This document shows positions 10,170 through 19,046 of a stretch of DNA of 64,000 nt, in pieces. Position 1 is the stretch's first letter. Each line of letters begins with the position of its first letter. The notes beneath the pieces are model-generated. The model had not been told where the DNA came from. It searched no databases and was given only the letters and a program-made list of their open reading frames with translations. Source of the DNA: Erythrobacter sp. (GTDB lineage: Bacteria > Pseudomonadota > Alphaproteobacteria > Sphingomonadales > Sphingomonadaceae). A program made the position numbers and the translations under genes. Where the stretch lies: the NCBI RefSeq assembly GCF_035194505.1, contig NZ_CP136573.1, forward strand, positions 1,661,001 to 1,725,000, given 5' to 3'.

Positions 10170-10664
10170 CTATTGCGGAGAGGACTTGGGGGTCCTGACC
10201 ACCGCGACGGGGATCTGGCTAGAAGCCGCCGCCTCGCGGGCGTCATCGCTGTGGGGCACGGCAATGCCGGGGCCATCAGCCTTCACCGGGCCACCGATCG
10301 GCCCGCCCGGACGGAAGGGCTGGGCCTGAGCCAGCATGCGCGGCGGCGTGGGCGCAGGCGCTTCGGCTGGCTGCGGAGCGGGATCGCTTGCGCCATAATC
10401 CCCGAAAATGGCCTCATCCTGCGGCTCGAGGTAGCTTTCGCGCTCAAGCTGCTGGGCAATCTGGACGGGGTCTTCGGCAAAGTCCATCGGCTGCTGCTGT
10501 TGCTGCTGCGATGCGGATGCTGCGGCGCGGTTCTGGCTGATCTGCTCGACCGTGGCGTCAAGCCCGCCGCCATCGCGCGGGCCGATCAGGGCCATCGTGA
10601 GCACAATCGTCGACCCTGCAAAGAGCAGCGCGGTCCGCCTATCTTCGAACAAAATCCTTGCCAT
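10170..10664 (-). CDS. Membrane-anchored Gln/Pro/Ala-rich protein of unknown function
   Basis: A 164-residue protein. A single N-terminal hydrophobic helix (ALLFAGSTIVLTMALIG) is followed by a low-complexity tail with a run of six Gln near residue 52 and many Pro-Ala and Glu. It was probably anchored in the inner membrane with the tail in the periplasm. No domain is recognised. It lies just downstream of mutS on the same strand (42-bp gap). Expression is plausible from codon use but function is unknown. Confidence 0.6.
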   Translation of the reverse strand: MARILFEDRRTALLFAGSTIVLTMALIGPRDGGGLDATVEQISQNRAAASASQQQQQQPMDFAEDPVQIAQQLERESYLEPQDEAIFGDYGASDPAPQPAEAPAPTPPRMLAQAQPFRPGGPIGGPVKADGPGIAVPHSDDAREAAASSQIPVAVVRTPKSSPQ

Positions 10665-10706
10665 AGATCGGGTTATGACTCGGAAATGGTTAAATTTCGG
10701 TCGAAT

Positions 10707-13349
10707 TTAACCCTTAACCGTCGGTAACCCGCGCCTCCATTCATAGAGCAGATCGAGCGCCTCGCGCGGGGTCAGGGCATCCAGATCGGCGTTGCGCAGG
10801 CTTTCGGCCAGCTGCTGCTCGGGCGAGGCTGGCTCGGGCTCGGCAGCCATCGCGGCGAAGAGCGGCAGATCGCCCAGCCCTGCGGCAATCCCGCCGGTCG
10901 CCGCGCGGGTCGCCTCCAGCTTGGCGAGCACCGCCTTGGCGCGGGCCACCACCGGCGCGGGCACCCCGGCGAGCCGCGCCACCGCGAGGCCATAGGAGCG
11001 ATCCGCCGGCCCTTCGGCGAGTTCGTGCAGCAGCACCAGATCGCCCTGCCACTCACGCGCGCGGACGTGATGGAGCGAGAGCGCGTCGCAGGTATCAGCA
11101 AGCCGGGCGAGCTCGTGGTAATGGGTGGCGAACAGGCAGCGGCAGCGGATCTGGCTGTGCACCGCCTCGGCCACGGCCCAGGCCAGCGCAAGGCCGTCAT
11201 AGGTCGATGTCCCGCGCCCGACTTCGTCGAGGATCACGAAGCTGGCCTCGGTGGCCTGCGCCAGAATGGCGGCGGTCTCGACCATTTCGACCATGAATGT
11301 CGAGCGGCCCCGCGCCAGATTGTCCGCCGCGCCGACGCGGCTGAACAGCCGGTCGACCAGCCCGATCCGCGCCGCATTGGCAGGCACGAAGCAGCCCGCC
11401 TGCGCCAGCAGCACAACAAGCGCGTTCTGGCGCAGGAAGGTCGACTTGCCGCCCATGTTCGGCCCGCCGATCAGCCACAGCCGATCATCGCCGCCGAGCA
11501 CGCAGTCATTGGCGACGAACCGCTCCCCAGCCTTGGCGAGCGCGGCTTCGACGACCGGATGCCGTCCGCCGGTGATCGCAAGCCCCGTGTCCGCGGCAAT
11601 CTCCGGACGGCACCAGTCACCCTCGGCCGCGCGTTCGGCATTTCCGGCGGCGACATCGATCCGGGCGAGCGCGGCAGCCGTCAGCGCAATTGCCTCGCGC
11701 GCAGCGACCACCGCGTCGACCAGCTCCTCGAAATGGGCCTCTTCGGCTGCCAGCGCATGGCCGCCCGCCTCGGCAATCCGCGCCGCCTCCTCATGCAGCT
11801 TGAGCGAATTGAAGCGCACCGCCCCGGCCATCGTCTGGCGATGGGTGAAGCCGCTGTCCGGCGCCATCAGCGCATCGCCATGGCGCGCGGGCACCTCGAT
11901 GAAATAGCCGAGCACGCCGTTGTGCCGGATCTTGAGTGCGGCGATGCCGGTCTCGTCGCGGTAGCGCGCCTCCATCGCCGCAATCGCACGGCGCGCATCG
12001 CCGGATGTGGCGCGCAGCTCGTCAAGCGCGGCATCATAGCCGTCAGCGATGAAGCCGCCATTGCTGCGCTCGGTCGGCGGCGAGGGCACCAGCGCCCGCG
12101 CCAGCCAGTCGGTCAGCGCGCCATGCCCGGCCAGCCGCGCCACCAGCTGATCGAGCAGCGCGGGGCGATCCGGCGCGCCCGAGAGCCAGTGGTGCAGCCG
12201 CGCCGCTTCGCTGAGGCCGTCGCGCAGCTGGCCGAGATCGCGTGGACTCCCCCGCCCTGCCACCACCCGCCCGAGCGCGCGGCCGAGATCGGGGATCGCG
12301 CGCAGGGCCTCGCGCAGGTGCGTGCGCTCGATCGGACGGTCGCGCCAGAACTGCACCAGCGCCAGCCGGGCTTCGATCTGATCGACATCGAGCAGCGGAG
12401 CCGAAAGATCCTCTGCCAGCAGCCGCGAGCCTGCCCCCGTCACACAGCGATCCACCGCGCCGATAAGGCTTCCGGCCCGGCCGCCGGTGGTGCTTTCGAG
12501 AATTTCGAGGCTCGCCCGCGTCGCCTCGTCCATCGCCATGCCGGCGGCGGCCGTGCGCATCACCGGCGGCAGCAGCAGCGGCAGACGCCCGCGCCCGACA
12601 TGATCGAGATAGGCGATCAGCCCTCCGGCCGCCGCCAGCATCGCGCGGCTGAAATCGCCAAAGGCATCGAGCGTCGCCACGCCGTGCACCGTCCGCAATC
12701 GCTCGGTTCCGGCATCGCTGGCAAAGGTGCTGCGCGGACGGGGGATCGCGGCGGCAGGGGCCTCCTCCCAGTCCTCGGGCACCACCACCTCGCTCGGGCC
12801 GATGCGGGCCAGCACTGCGCCGAGCATCGCGGGCTCGCATTCCTCCAGCACCATCGCGCCGGTCGAGACGTCGCAGGCGGCAATCCCGATGGTGCCTCGC
12901 AATTCGGTGATGGCCGCCAGGACATTCGCACGGCGCGGTTCGAGCAGGGCTTCCTCGGTCAGCGTGCCCGCCGTCACCAGCCGCACGATCGCGCGGCCCA
13001 CCAGCACCTTGGACGAGGGCGTGCCTTCGCGCTTGGCCCGTGCCTTGGCCTCGTCGGGCGTCTCCACCTGCTCGGCAATCGCGACCCGGCAGCCCGCCTT
13101 GATCAGCCGCGCGAGGTAACTCTCCGAGGAATGCACCGGCACGCCGCACATCGGGATCGGCGCGCCATTGTGCTCGCCGCGCGTGGTGAGCGCGATGTCG
13201 AGGATCGCCGCTGCCGTCTTCGCATCCTCGAAGAACAGTTCGAAGAAATCGCCCATGCGGTAGAACAGCAGCGCGTCACCTGCCTCTTCCCTCAGCGCAA
13301 GATATTGCGCCATCATCGGGGTGGGTCTGGAATCGGCTGCGGCTGTCAT
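10707..13349 (-). CDS. mutS: DNA mismatch repair protein MutS
   Basis: An 880-residue mismatch-recognition ATPase. The N-terminal mismatch-binding Phe-X-Glu is visible in RMGDFFELFFEDAK near residue 32. Connector and lever domains follow. The C-terminal ABC-type ATPase has Walker A GPNMGGKST near 629, Walker B VILDEVGRGTSTYDG, and the dimerising helix-turn-helix. Length is normal for MutS1. The long open frame on the opposite strand is a GC-driven shadow. Confidence 0.98.
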   Translation of the reverse strand: MTAAADSRPTPMMAQYLALREEAGDALLFYRMGDFFELFFEDAKTAAAILDIALTTRGEHNGAPIPMCGVPVHSSESYLARLIKAGCRVAIAEQVETPDEAKARAKREGTPSSKVLVGRAIVRLVTAGTLTEEALLEPRRANVLAAITELRGTIGIAACDVSTGAMVLEECEPAMLGAVLARIGPSEVVVPEDWEEAPAAAIPRPRSTFASDAGTERLRTVHGVATLDAFGDFSRAMLAAAGGLIAYLDHVGRGRLPLLLPPVMRTAAAGMAMDEATRASLEILESTTGGRAGSLIGAVDRCVTGAGSRLLAEDLSAPLLDVDQIEARLALVQFWRDRPIERTHLREALRAIPDLGRALGRVVAGRGSPRDLGQLRDGLSEAARLHHWLSGAPDRPALLDQLVARLAGHGALTDWLARALVPSPPTERSNGGFIADGYDAALDELRATSGDARRAIAAMEARYRDETGIAALKIRHNGVLGYFIEVPARHGDALMAPDSGFTHRQTMAGAVRFNSLKLHEEAARIAEAGGHALAAEEAHFEELVDAVVAAREAIALTAAALARIDVAAGNAERAAEGDWCRPEIAADTGLAITGGRHPVVEAALAKAGERFVANDCVLGGDDRLWLIGGPNMGGKSTFLRQNALVVLLAQAGCFVPANAARIGLVDRLFSRVGAADNLARGRSTFMVEMVETAAILAQATEASFVILDEVGRGTSTYDGLALAWAVAEAVHSQIRCRCLFATHYHELARLADTCDALSLHHVRAREWQGDLVLLHELAEGPADRSYGLAVARLAGVPAPVVARAKAVLAKLEATRAATGGIAAGLGDLPLFAAMAAEPEPASPEQQLAESLRNADLDALTPREALDLLYEWRRGLPTVKG

Positions 13350-13503
13350 GGAACAGGCCTAGCCCTGCGGCTCGCTTAACGGAATGTCTGCCGGGGGTGC
13401 TTTCCCCCGCAGCGGCGCGATTTCAGGCCTATCGCTAGGGCCATCACGCGGTTAAGACGCTGGCTGGACGACCGGAGCTGACACAACAGGGGGATCAGGC
13501 ACC

Positions 13504-15777
13504 ATGGCCGACGAAAACACCACCCAGAACAAGGGCGGTTTCACCGCGCGCGAGGCGCTGTTCTATCACGAGACGATCCGGCCGGGTAAGCTGGAGATCG
13601 TCGCGACCAAGCCGATGACCTCGCAGCGCGACCTCTCCCTCGCCTACTCGCCCGGCGTGGCCGTGCCGGTGGAAGCGATTGCCGCCGATCCCGCGCTCGC
13701 CGCGCGCTACACCGCCAAGGGCAACCTTGTGGCCGTGATTTCCAACGGCACCGCGATCCTCGGCCTTGGCAATCTTGGTGCGCTGGCATCGAAGCCGGTG
13801 ATGGAAGGCAAGGCGGTGCTGTTCAAGCGCTTCGCCGACGTGGACTCGATCGACATCGAACTCGCCACCGAAGACCCGGAAGCCTTCATCAACGCCGTCG
13901 CGCTGATGGAACCGACCTTCGGCGGCATCAACCTTGAGGATATCAAGGCGCCCGAATGCTTCATCATCGAAGCCGCCCTGCGCGAGCGGATGAAGATTCC
14001 GGTGATGCATGATGACCAGCACGGCACCGCGATCATCACCGCCGCCGGCCTGCTCAACGCCTGTCATATCACGGGGCGCGATTTCAAGGACGTGAAGGTG
14101 GTGGTGAACGGCGCGGGCGCAGCGGCGATTGCCTGCACCGCGCTGATCAAGGCGATGGGCGTGCGCCACGCCAATGTCATCATGTGCGACCGTTCGGGCC
14201 CGATCACCCCCGATCGCGAAGGCGTGGACCAGTGGAAGAGCGCGCACGCGGTCGCCACTTCGGCCACCAGTCTCGAAGAGGCGCTGGTGGGCGCGGACAT
14301 CTTCCTCGGCCTGTCGGCGGCAGGCGCGCTGAAGCCCGAGTGGGTCAAGAAGATGGCCGACAAGCCGATCATCTTCGCGATGGCCAACCCGACGCCGGAA
14401 ATCATGCCCGATGAAGCCAAGGCGGTGCGCCCCGACGCCATCGTCGCCACCGGCCGCAGCGATTTCCCCAACCAGGTCAACAATGTCCTCGGCTTCCCCT
14501 TCATCTTCCGCGGCGCGCTGGATGTGCAGGCGACCACGATCAACGAGGAAATGAAGGTCGCCGCAGCCAAGGCCATCGCCGAACTCGCGCGCGAGCAGGT
14601 GCCCGAAGAAGTCGCCTCGGCCTATGGCAAGAACCACAAGTTTGGCACCGACTACATAATCCCTGCCCCGTTCGATCCGCGCCTGATCGAAGTCGTCTCC
14701 TCGGCCGTCGCCAAGGCGGCAATGGATTCGGGCGTGGCGAAGACCCGGATCGAGGATTTCGACGCCTACCGCGTCGCACTGCGCAGCCGCCTCAACCCGA
14801 CCACTTCGGTGCTGACCGGCGTCTATGAAAGCGCGAAGGCGAACCCGAAGCGCATGGTGTTTGCCGAAGCGGAAGAAGAAGTTGTGCTGCGCGCCGCGAT
14901 CCAGTTCCGCGATTTCGGCTATGGCACGCCCATTCTGGTGGGCCGCACCAAGGCGGTGATCGACAAGCTGCACCAGCTTTCGGTGAGCGATCCGGGCAGC
15001 TTCGAAATCCAGAACTCGGCCGACAGCGAGCATGTGCCCGCGATGGTCGACTATCTCTACAAGCGTTTGCAGCGGCGCGGCTTCACCCAGCGTGATGTGC
15101 GGCGCATGGTCAATCAGGATCGCAACGTGTTTGCCTCGCTGCTGGTGGCGCTGGGCCACGGCGACGGGATGATCACCGGCATGACCCGCACCTTCGCGCA
15201 GACCGTGCGCGAGGTGAACCTTGTGCTCGATCACAAGCAGGACGCGCTGCCCTTCGGCATCCACATGATGATCGGCAAGAACCACACGACGTTCCTTGCC
15301 GACACCACCATCAACGAACGCCCCGACGCCGTGGCGCTGGCCCATATCGCCAAGGAGACCGCTGCGGTCGCCCGCCGCATGGGCCACGAACCGCGCGTTG
15401 CCTTCCTCTCCTATTCGACCTTCGGCAATCCTTCGGGCCAATGGCTCGATTCGATCCGCGATGCGGTGGCGATCCTCGACCGCGAGGAGCCGGGCTTCGA
15501 ATATGAAGGCGAAATGGCGCCGGATGCCGCGCTCAATCCCAAGGTGATGGCGCTCTATCCCTTCAGCCGCCTGTCGGGTCCGGCCAATGTGCTGGTGATG
15601 CCGGGGCTGCAATCGGCCAACCTCTCGGCCAAGCTGCTGCGCGAACTGGGCAGCAACGCGACCATCGGTCCGATGCTGATCGGGATGGAAAAGCCGGTGC
15701 AGATCGTCCCGATGACCGCGAGCGTGCCCGATGTGCTGACGCTGGCCGTTCTCGCAAGCGCGGGCGTGGTGGGGTGA
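13504..15777 (+). CDS. maeB: NADP-dependent malic enzyme with phosphotransacetylase-like domain
   Basis: A 757-residue enzyme decarboxylating malate to pyruvate with NADP+ reduction. The malic domains occupy about 1-430: SPGVAVP, the catalytic segment near KAPECFIIE, MHDDQHGTAII, and the nucleotide fold VVVNGAGAAAIAC. A C-terminal phosphotransacetylase-like domain (about 440-757) probably has a regulatory role, as in other MaeB proteins. It precedes a small membrane-protein gene with a GTGA overlap, suggesting translational coupling. Confidence 0.97.
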   Translation: MADENTTQNKGGFTAREALFYHETIRPGKLEIVATKPMTSQRDLSLAYSPGVAVPVEAIAADPALAARYTAKGNLVAVISNGTAILGLGNLGALASKPVMEGKAVLFKRFADVDSIDIELATEDPEAFINAVALMEPTFGGINLEDIKAPECFIIEAALRERMKIPVMHDDQHGTAIITAAGLLNACHITGRDFKDVKVVVNGAGAAAIACTALIKAMGVRHANVIMCDRSGPITPDREGVDQWKSAHAVATSATSLEEALVGADIFLGLSAAGALKPEWVKKMADKPIIFAMANPTPEIMPDEAKAVRPDAIVATGRSDFPNQVNNVLGFPFIFRGALDVQATTINEEMKVAAAKAIAELAREQVPEEVASAYGKNHKFGTDYIIPAPFDPRLIEVVSSAVAKAAMDSGVAKTRIEDFDAYRVALRSRLNPTTSVLTGVYESAKANPKRMVFAEAEEEVVLRAAIQFRDFGYGTPILVGRTKAVIDKLHQLSVSDPGSFEIQNSADSEHVPAMVDYLYKRLQRRGFTQRDVRRMVNQDRNVFASLLVALGHGDGMITGMTRTFAQTVREVNLVLDHKQDALPFGIHMMIGKNHTTFLADTTINERPDAVALAHIAKETAAVARRMGHEPRVAFLSYSTFGNPSGQWLDSIRDAVAILDREEPGFEYEGEMAPDAALNPKVMALYPFSRLSGPANVLVMPGLQSANLSAKLLRELGSNATIGPMLIGMEKPVQIVPMTASVPDVLTLAVLASAGVVG

Positions 15778-16163
15778 GGATCGCCAGCGCGGGGCTCGCC
15801 TATTGGGCGGTGGTCTTCGCGCTGGGGTTTTTGCTGGGCACCATCCGGGTGCTGTGGCTGGCACCGCTTGTCGGGCTGATCCCGGCGACCGCGCTGGAAT
15901 TGCCGTTGATGCTGGGAGCGAGCTGGCTGGCGAGCGGCTGGCTGCTGCGGCGCTTTGCCATAAGGAACCGCGGCGCGGCGCTGGCGATGGGGCTGCTCGC
16001 TTTCGCGCTGCTTATGCTGGCCGAATGCACACTGGCCGTCACATTGACGGGTCAGAGCCCGGCGCAATGGCTCGCTGGTTTGCGCCAGCCGCACGCGCTG
16101 CTCGGGCTTGCGGGGCAGATCGTCTTTGCGCTGATGCCATGGTGGCGGGTGCAGAAGGCGTGA
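15774..16163 (+). CDS. Small four-helix membrane protein, unknown
   Basis: A 129-residue protein of four hydrophobic helices with short Arg-rich loops (LLRRFAIRNRG). No catalytic motif is visible. The GTG start overlaps the maeB stop (GTGA), so it is probably translated by coupling. The C-terminus ends MPWWRVQKA. It could be an accessory membrane protein, but no function can be assigned. Confidence 0.68.
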   Translation: MRIASAGLAYWAVVFALGFLLGTIRVLWLAPLVGLIPATALELPLMLGASWLASGWLLRRFAIRNRGAALAMGLLAFALLMLAECTLAVTLTGQSPAQWLAGLRQPHALLGLAGQIVFALMPWWRVQKA

Positions 16164-16248
16164 AGGGGGGCGCAAAGGGCTCGATTCCAGACCCCCTCTA
16201 GCCTCCGTTTGACCCCGGGATGACCTCGCGATGGGCCGGTCGGGGCAA

Positions 16249-16264
16249 TGTTTCACGTGAAACA
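16249..16264. other. parS centromere site (perfect)
   Basis: TGTTTCACGTGAAACA, the exact 16-bp palindrome bound by ParB. It lies in the gap between the small membrane-protein gene and trmB, with extra dyad bases outside (GGGGCAA and TTTGCCCC). It is one of five sites in this window. Confidence 0.93.
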
Positions 16265-16282
16265 TTTGCCCCCTTTGCGGCC

Positions 16283-17002
16283 CTATTTTCGCCGGAACCG
16301 GAAGTACCACACCTCGTGCCCATAGACCGTGCGGGCCTTGTGCTCGTAGCGGGTCTCGGGCCAGCCTGAAGGGCGCACCTGCCAGTCGGCGGGCTTTTCG
16401 ACCACCCACTCGAACAGATCCGTGTGGCGCTGCATCACCATCAATGCATGGCGCAGGTAGACGGCATGATCGGTGCCGAAACGGAACTCGGCCCCAGGCT
16501 TGAGCTTGCTCGCAAACAGCCGCACCGGCCCGTCGTTCATCATCCGCCGCTTGGCATGGCGCGCCTTGGGCCAGGGATCGGGGTGGAGCAGATAGAGCAT
16601 CGTCAGCGCCCCGTCGGGAATGCGCTGGAGCACCTCCAGCGCGTCGCCATGATGGAGCCGGACATTAGCGAGGCGCTGGTCCTCGATATGGGTGAGCGCC
16701 TGGGCTACGCCGTTGACGAAGGGTTCCGCGCCGATGAGCCCGTGATCGGGCAGGAGATCGGCGCGATAGGCGAGATGCTCGCCCCCGCCGAAACCGATCT
16801 CGAAATGCAGCGGGCGGTTATCGCCGAACAGCACCTCGGACGTGACCGGGCCTTCCGCCGGCACGCTGATCTTCGGCAACAGGTTATCGACCAGTCCCTG
16901 CTGGTGCTTGCGCAATTTCTTCCCGACGCTGCGGCCATAGAGCCGCGCAATGGTGGTCGGATCGCCTTCCTTGAACGCTGTCATGGGCGCAGGCGTTGGC
17001 AT
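16283..17002 (-). CDS. trmB: tRNA (guanine-N7-)-methyltransferase
   Basis: A 239-residue SAM-dependent enzyme methylating G46 of tRNA. It has the SAM-binding FEIGFGGGEHL near residue 68, the motif LLHPDPWPKARHAKRRM, and the C-terminal ETRYEHKARTVYGHEVWYF conserved in TrmB. The N-terminal start is either MPTPAPMTAF or the internal Met seven codons in. A parS site lies 18 bases beyond its stop. Confidence 0.96.
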   Translation of the reverse strand: MPTPAPMTAFKEGDPTTIARLYGRSVGKKLRKHQQGLVDNLLPKISVPAEGPVTSEVLFGDNRPLHFEIGFGGGEHLAYRADLLPDHGLIGAEPFVNGVAQALTHIEDQRLANVRLHHGDALEVLQRIPDGALTMLYLLHPDPWPKARHAKRRMMNDGPVRLFASKLKPGAEFRFGTDHAVYLRHALMVMQRHTDLFEWVVEKPADWQVRPSGWPETRYEHKARTVYGHEVWYFRFRRK

Positions 17003-17114
17003 CCGGTCTGTCAGGGGTCAACCGGCACGTGTTGCGGTGGCGCGCCTGCCACCTGCGCCCTTGCCCAAAAAAATCGTGCTGGACGCTCTGACAGGCCTGT
17101 GGTGAGCAACGACC

Positions 17115-17942
17115 ATGTCACCCTCGCCCTCAACGCCAGCAATCCCGCTTGATGCGCTCAACGACAAGGAGCTTGAAGTTCTGCGCCTGCTGGCGGCGGG
17201 GCATACCGTGAAGTCAATCGCAGTCGGACTGGATCGCTCGGAAGCCTCGATCAACGAGCGGCTGCGCGAGGCGCGGCGCAAGACCGGAGTCGGCAGCAGC
17301 CGGGAACTTGCGCGGCGGCTCGATGCCCAGAAAATCTGGGACAGGAAAATCGATCTACCCGGCGCGGCATTGTTGTCCGAGACCCAAGCCGCGCCGCCGC
17401 CTGAACGCGGCCGCTGGTCGAAAGGACAGATGATGATGCTGATCGCAATTCCGCTCGCAGCCGCAGGACTGCTGCTCACTGCAACGAACCCCCTTGAGCT
17501 CGGCGAGAACCCCGGCCCTGCTGCGGCGACCGCCGCCGCGACATCGCAGCTCGCCGGGCGATGGTCCCTCGATGTCGAGAAAATTCCCGCAGACGAGCGG
17601 CCCCGTGCCGTCACGATTGCCTTCACCCCCGCAGCAGACGGTCGCTGGCACACCGTGGTGTCGGTGGAGACCCCAGACGGCACGCTTCGCAAGGCGGAAT
17701 CGACCGCGGGGCTCGATGGGGTCGCCGTGCCGGTAGAAGGGTCAATGGCCGGGATCGATTCGGTATCATTGCGCCAGCCCGAGCCCGATACGCTGGTGAT
17801 GACGCTGGGCAAGGCGGGACAGCGGGTCTCCACCCGCGTCTACACCGTGGCGGATGGCGGCAAGAGCATGACCGAGACGATCGTCTGGGCTGCAGATGGC
17901 ATGCCCGACATCGTTACGACGACCTTCAATCGCATCGGCTGA
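17115..17942 (+). CDS. Membrane-bound LuxR-type HTH regulator with extracytoplasmic domain
   Basis: A 275-residue protein. Residues about 10-60 form a LuxR/GerE helix-turn-helix (LNDKELEVLRLLAAGHTVKSI...SEASINERLREARRKTGVGSSREL). One membrane helix lies near residues 110-130 (MMMLIAIPLAAAGLLL). The rest is an extracytoplasmic beta-rich domain beginning LAGRWSLDVEKIP, a lipocalin-like opening. A one-component regulator with DNA-binding in the cytoplasm and sensing outside is inferred. A hairpin follows the stop. Confidence 0.8.
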   Translation: MSPSPSTPAIPLDALNDKELEVLRLLAAGHTVKSIAVGLDRSEASINERLREARRKTGVGSSRELARRLDAQKIWDRKIDLPGAALLSETQAAPPPERGRWSKGQMMMLIAIPLAAAGLLLTATNPLELGENPGPAAATAAATSQLAGRWSLDVEKIPADERPRAVTIAFTPAADGRWHTVVSVETPDGTLRKAESTAGLDGVAVPVEGSMAGIDSVSLRQPEPDTLVMTLGKAGQRVSTRVYTVADGGKSMTETIVWAADGMPDIVTTTFNRIG

Positions 17943-17948
17943 AACAGA

Positions 17949-17976
17949 ACGCCCGGAGTGTTTCCACCCCGGGCGT
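17949..17976 (+). terminator. Hairpin after the LuxR-type gene
   Basis: Arms ACGCCCGG and CCGGGCGT separated by 12 bases, starting six bases after the stop. There is no clear T tract, so it may act as a transcript-stabilising hairpin or a weak terminator. Confidence 0.5.
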
Positions 17977-18012
17977 CCGAATTTACTGAAGAGCGCTGAC
18001 ACGGCCCGCAGA

Positions 18013-18094
18013 GGCCGCAAGGCCAACCGGCCGCCCGCAGCTGCTCGCGCGAAGCGCGAACCGCAGCGAGGACGAGGGCGCGGAGGCGCCCTCG
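18013..18094. repeat. Hairpin cluster beyond ctrA
   Basis: Three short hairpins lie in the ctrA trailer: GGCC-GCAA-GGCC (18013-18024), TCGCGC-GAA-GCGCGA (18045-18059), and the 9-bp stem CGAGGGCGC-GGAG-GCGCCCTCG (18073-18094). The last ends seven bases past the ctrA stop. It shares its GAGGAYGA lead and GGAG loop with the hairpin after ppa, while the stem bases differ in a compensatory way. Confidence 0.6.
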
Positions 18095-18101
18095 CAACGA
18101 G

Positions 18102-18797
18102 TTACGCCGCTTCCATTTCCTCGTTCGGGTCGCGCAGCACGTATCCGCGGCCCCACACGGTCTCGATGTAGTTCTCGCCGCCACAAGCCAGCGACAGCTT
18201 CTTGCGCAGCTTGCAGATGAACACGTCGATGATCTTGAGTTCGGGCTCGTCCATCCCGCCATAGAGGTGGTTGAGGAACATTTCCTTGGTCAGCGTGGTG
18301 CCCTTGCGGAGCGAGAGAAGCTCCAGCATCGCATATTCCTTGCCGGTGAGGTGCACGCGGGCGCCATCGACTTCGACCGTCTTGGCGTCGAGGTTCACGG
18401 CGAGCTTGCCGGTGCGGATGACCGACTGCGAGTGGCCCTTCGAGCGGCGCACTACAGCGTGAATGCGGGCAACGAGTTCTTCGCGGTGGAACGGCTTGGT
18501 CACGTAATCGTCAGCGCCGAAGCCGAAGCTGCGCACCTTGGAATCCATTTCGCTGATGCCCGAAAGGATCAGCACCGGGGTCTGCACCTTGGCGACGCGC
18601 AGCTTCTTGAGCACGTCATAGCCATGCATGTCAGGCAGGTTCAGATCGAGCAGGATGATGTCGTAATCATACAGCTTGCCGAGATCCAAGCCTTCTTCGC
18701 CGAGGTCGGTCGAGTAGACGTTGAAGCCTTCGGTGGTGAGCATGAGCTCGATTGCCTTGGCAGTGGTCGGTTCGTCTTCGATCAGCAGCACGCGCAT
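18102..18797 (-). CDS. ctrA: Cell-cycle master response regulator CtrA
   Basis: A 231-residue OmpR/PhoB-class response regulator. The receiver starts MRVLLIEDEPTTAKAIE and holds the phospho-acceptor Asp51 in LLDLNLPDMHGYD and the conserved Lys in YVTKPF. The C-terminal winged helix (LTGKEYAMLELLSLRKG...VWGRGYVL) is the CtrA type that binds TTAA-N7-TTAA. In Alphaproteobacteria CtrA controls division, motility and often GTA genes. divK, its usual upstream partner, is at 58.4 kb. Confidence 0.97.
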   Translation of the reverse strand: MRVLLIEDEPTTAKAIELMLTTEGFNVYSTDLGEEGLDLGKLYDYDIILLDLNLPDMHGYDVLKKLRVAKVQTPVLILSGISEMDSKVRSFGFGADDYVTKPFHREELVARIHAVVRRSKGHSQSVIRTGKLAVNLDAKTVEVDGARVHLTGKEYAMLELLSLRKGTTLTKEMFLNHLYGGMDEPELKIIDVFICKLRKKLSLACGGENYIETVWGRGYVLRDPNEEMEAA

Positions 18798-18849
18798 GGC
18801 TGGTCCCCTGTTTGCCCCTGGTAACCCCCGCTTAGGAGAGGTTTCCGTG

Positions 18850-18906
18850 AATTAACCACGACGCTTCTCACCAAAAAAGGTTAATAAGAGGTTTAAGGCG
18901 TTAACG
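18850..18906. promoter_or_regulatory. TTAA-rich ctrA upstream region
   Basis: Four TTAA cores lie within about 50 bases at 18852, 18881, 18893 and 18901. One pair read on the minus strand is TTAA-N8-TTAAC, one base longer than the CtrA box spacing. Autoregulation of ctrA is known in other species, but no exact TTAA-N7-TTAAC is present here, so this is a weak call. Confidence 0.3.
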
Positions 18907-18999
18907 TTTCGAAGTGAGTCTTTCGAGTCACACCCCGAAAAGCCCCCTTCCGCCCCCGTGATAGGGCTTACCGCCCGCACCGCCAGTCAGGGAAAAGTC

Positions 19000-19046
19000 C
19001 TAACGCGCCCCCGCCAGCTTCTTGGCGCGGCAGCGTTCGGCGCTGG
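19000..19046 (-). pseudogene. Remnant of an rpoN 3' end; outer boundary repeat of the island
   Basis: Read on the minus strand this encodes SASAERCRAKKLAGAR followed by TAG, against SSAERRRAKKLAGAR-TGA at the true rpoN end. At DNA level 27 of 28 bases match (19002-19029 versus 22153-22180), and matching fades upstream. It looks like the distal attachment-site copy left by an element that inserted at the rpoN 3' end, bringing a slightly diverged rpoN tail with it. Confidence 0.8.

Noticed and set aside
11025..13379. 784-codon open frame on the strand opposite mutS
   Set aside because: It mirrors mutS codon positions in a GC-rich gene, is rich in Arg/His/Gly without domains, and mutS is certain.
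13495..15864. 789-codon open frame opposite maeB
   Set aside because: Antisense shadow of a clear malic enzyme; composition is His/Arg/Gly-rich low complexity.
18850..18906. Canonical CtrA boxes in the ctrA promoter
   Set aside because: TTAA cores are present but none has exact N7 spacing to TTAAC; kept only as a low-confidence regulatory region.
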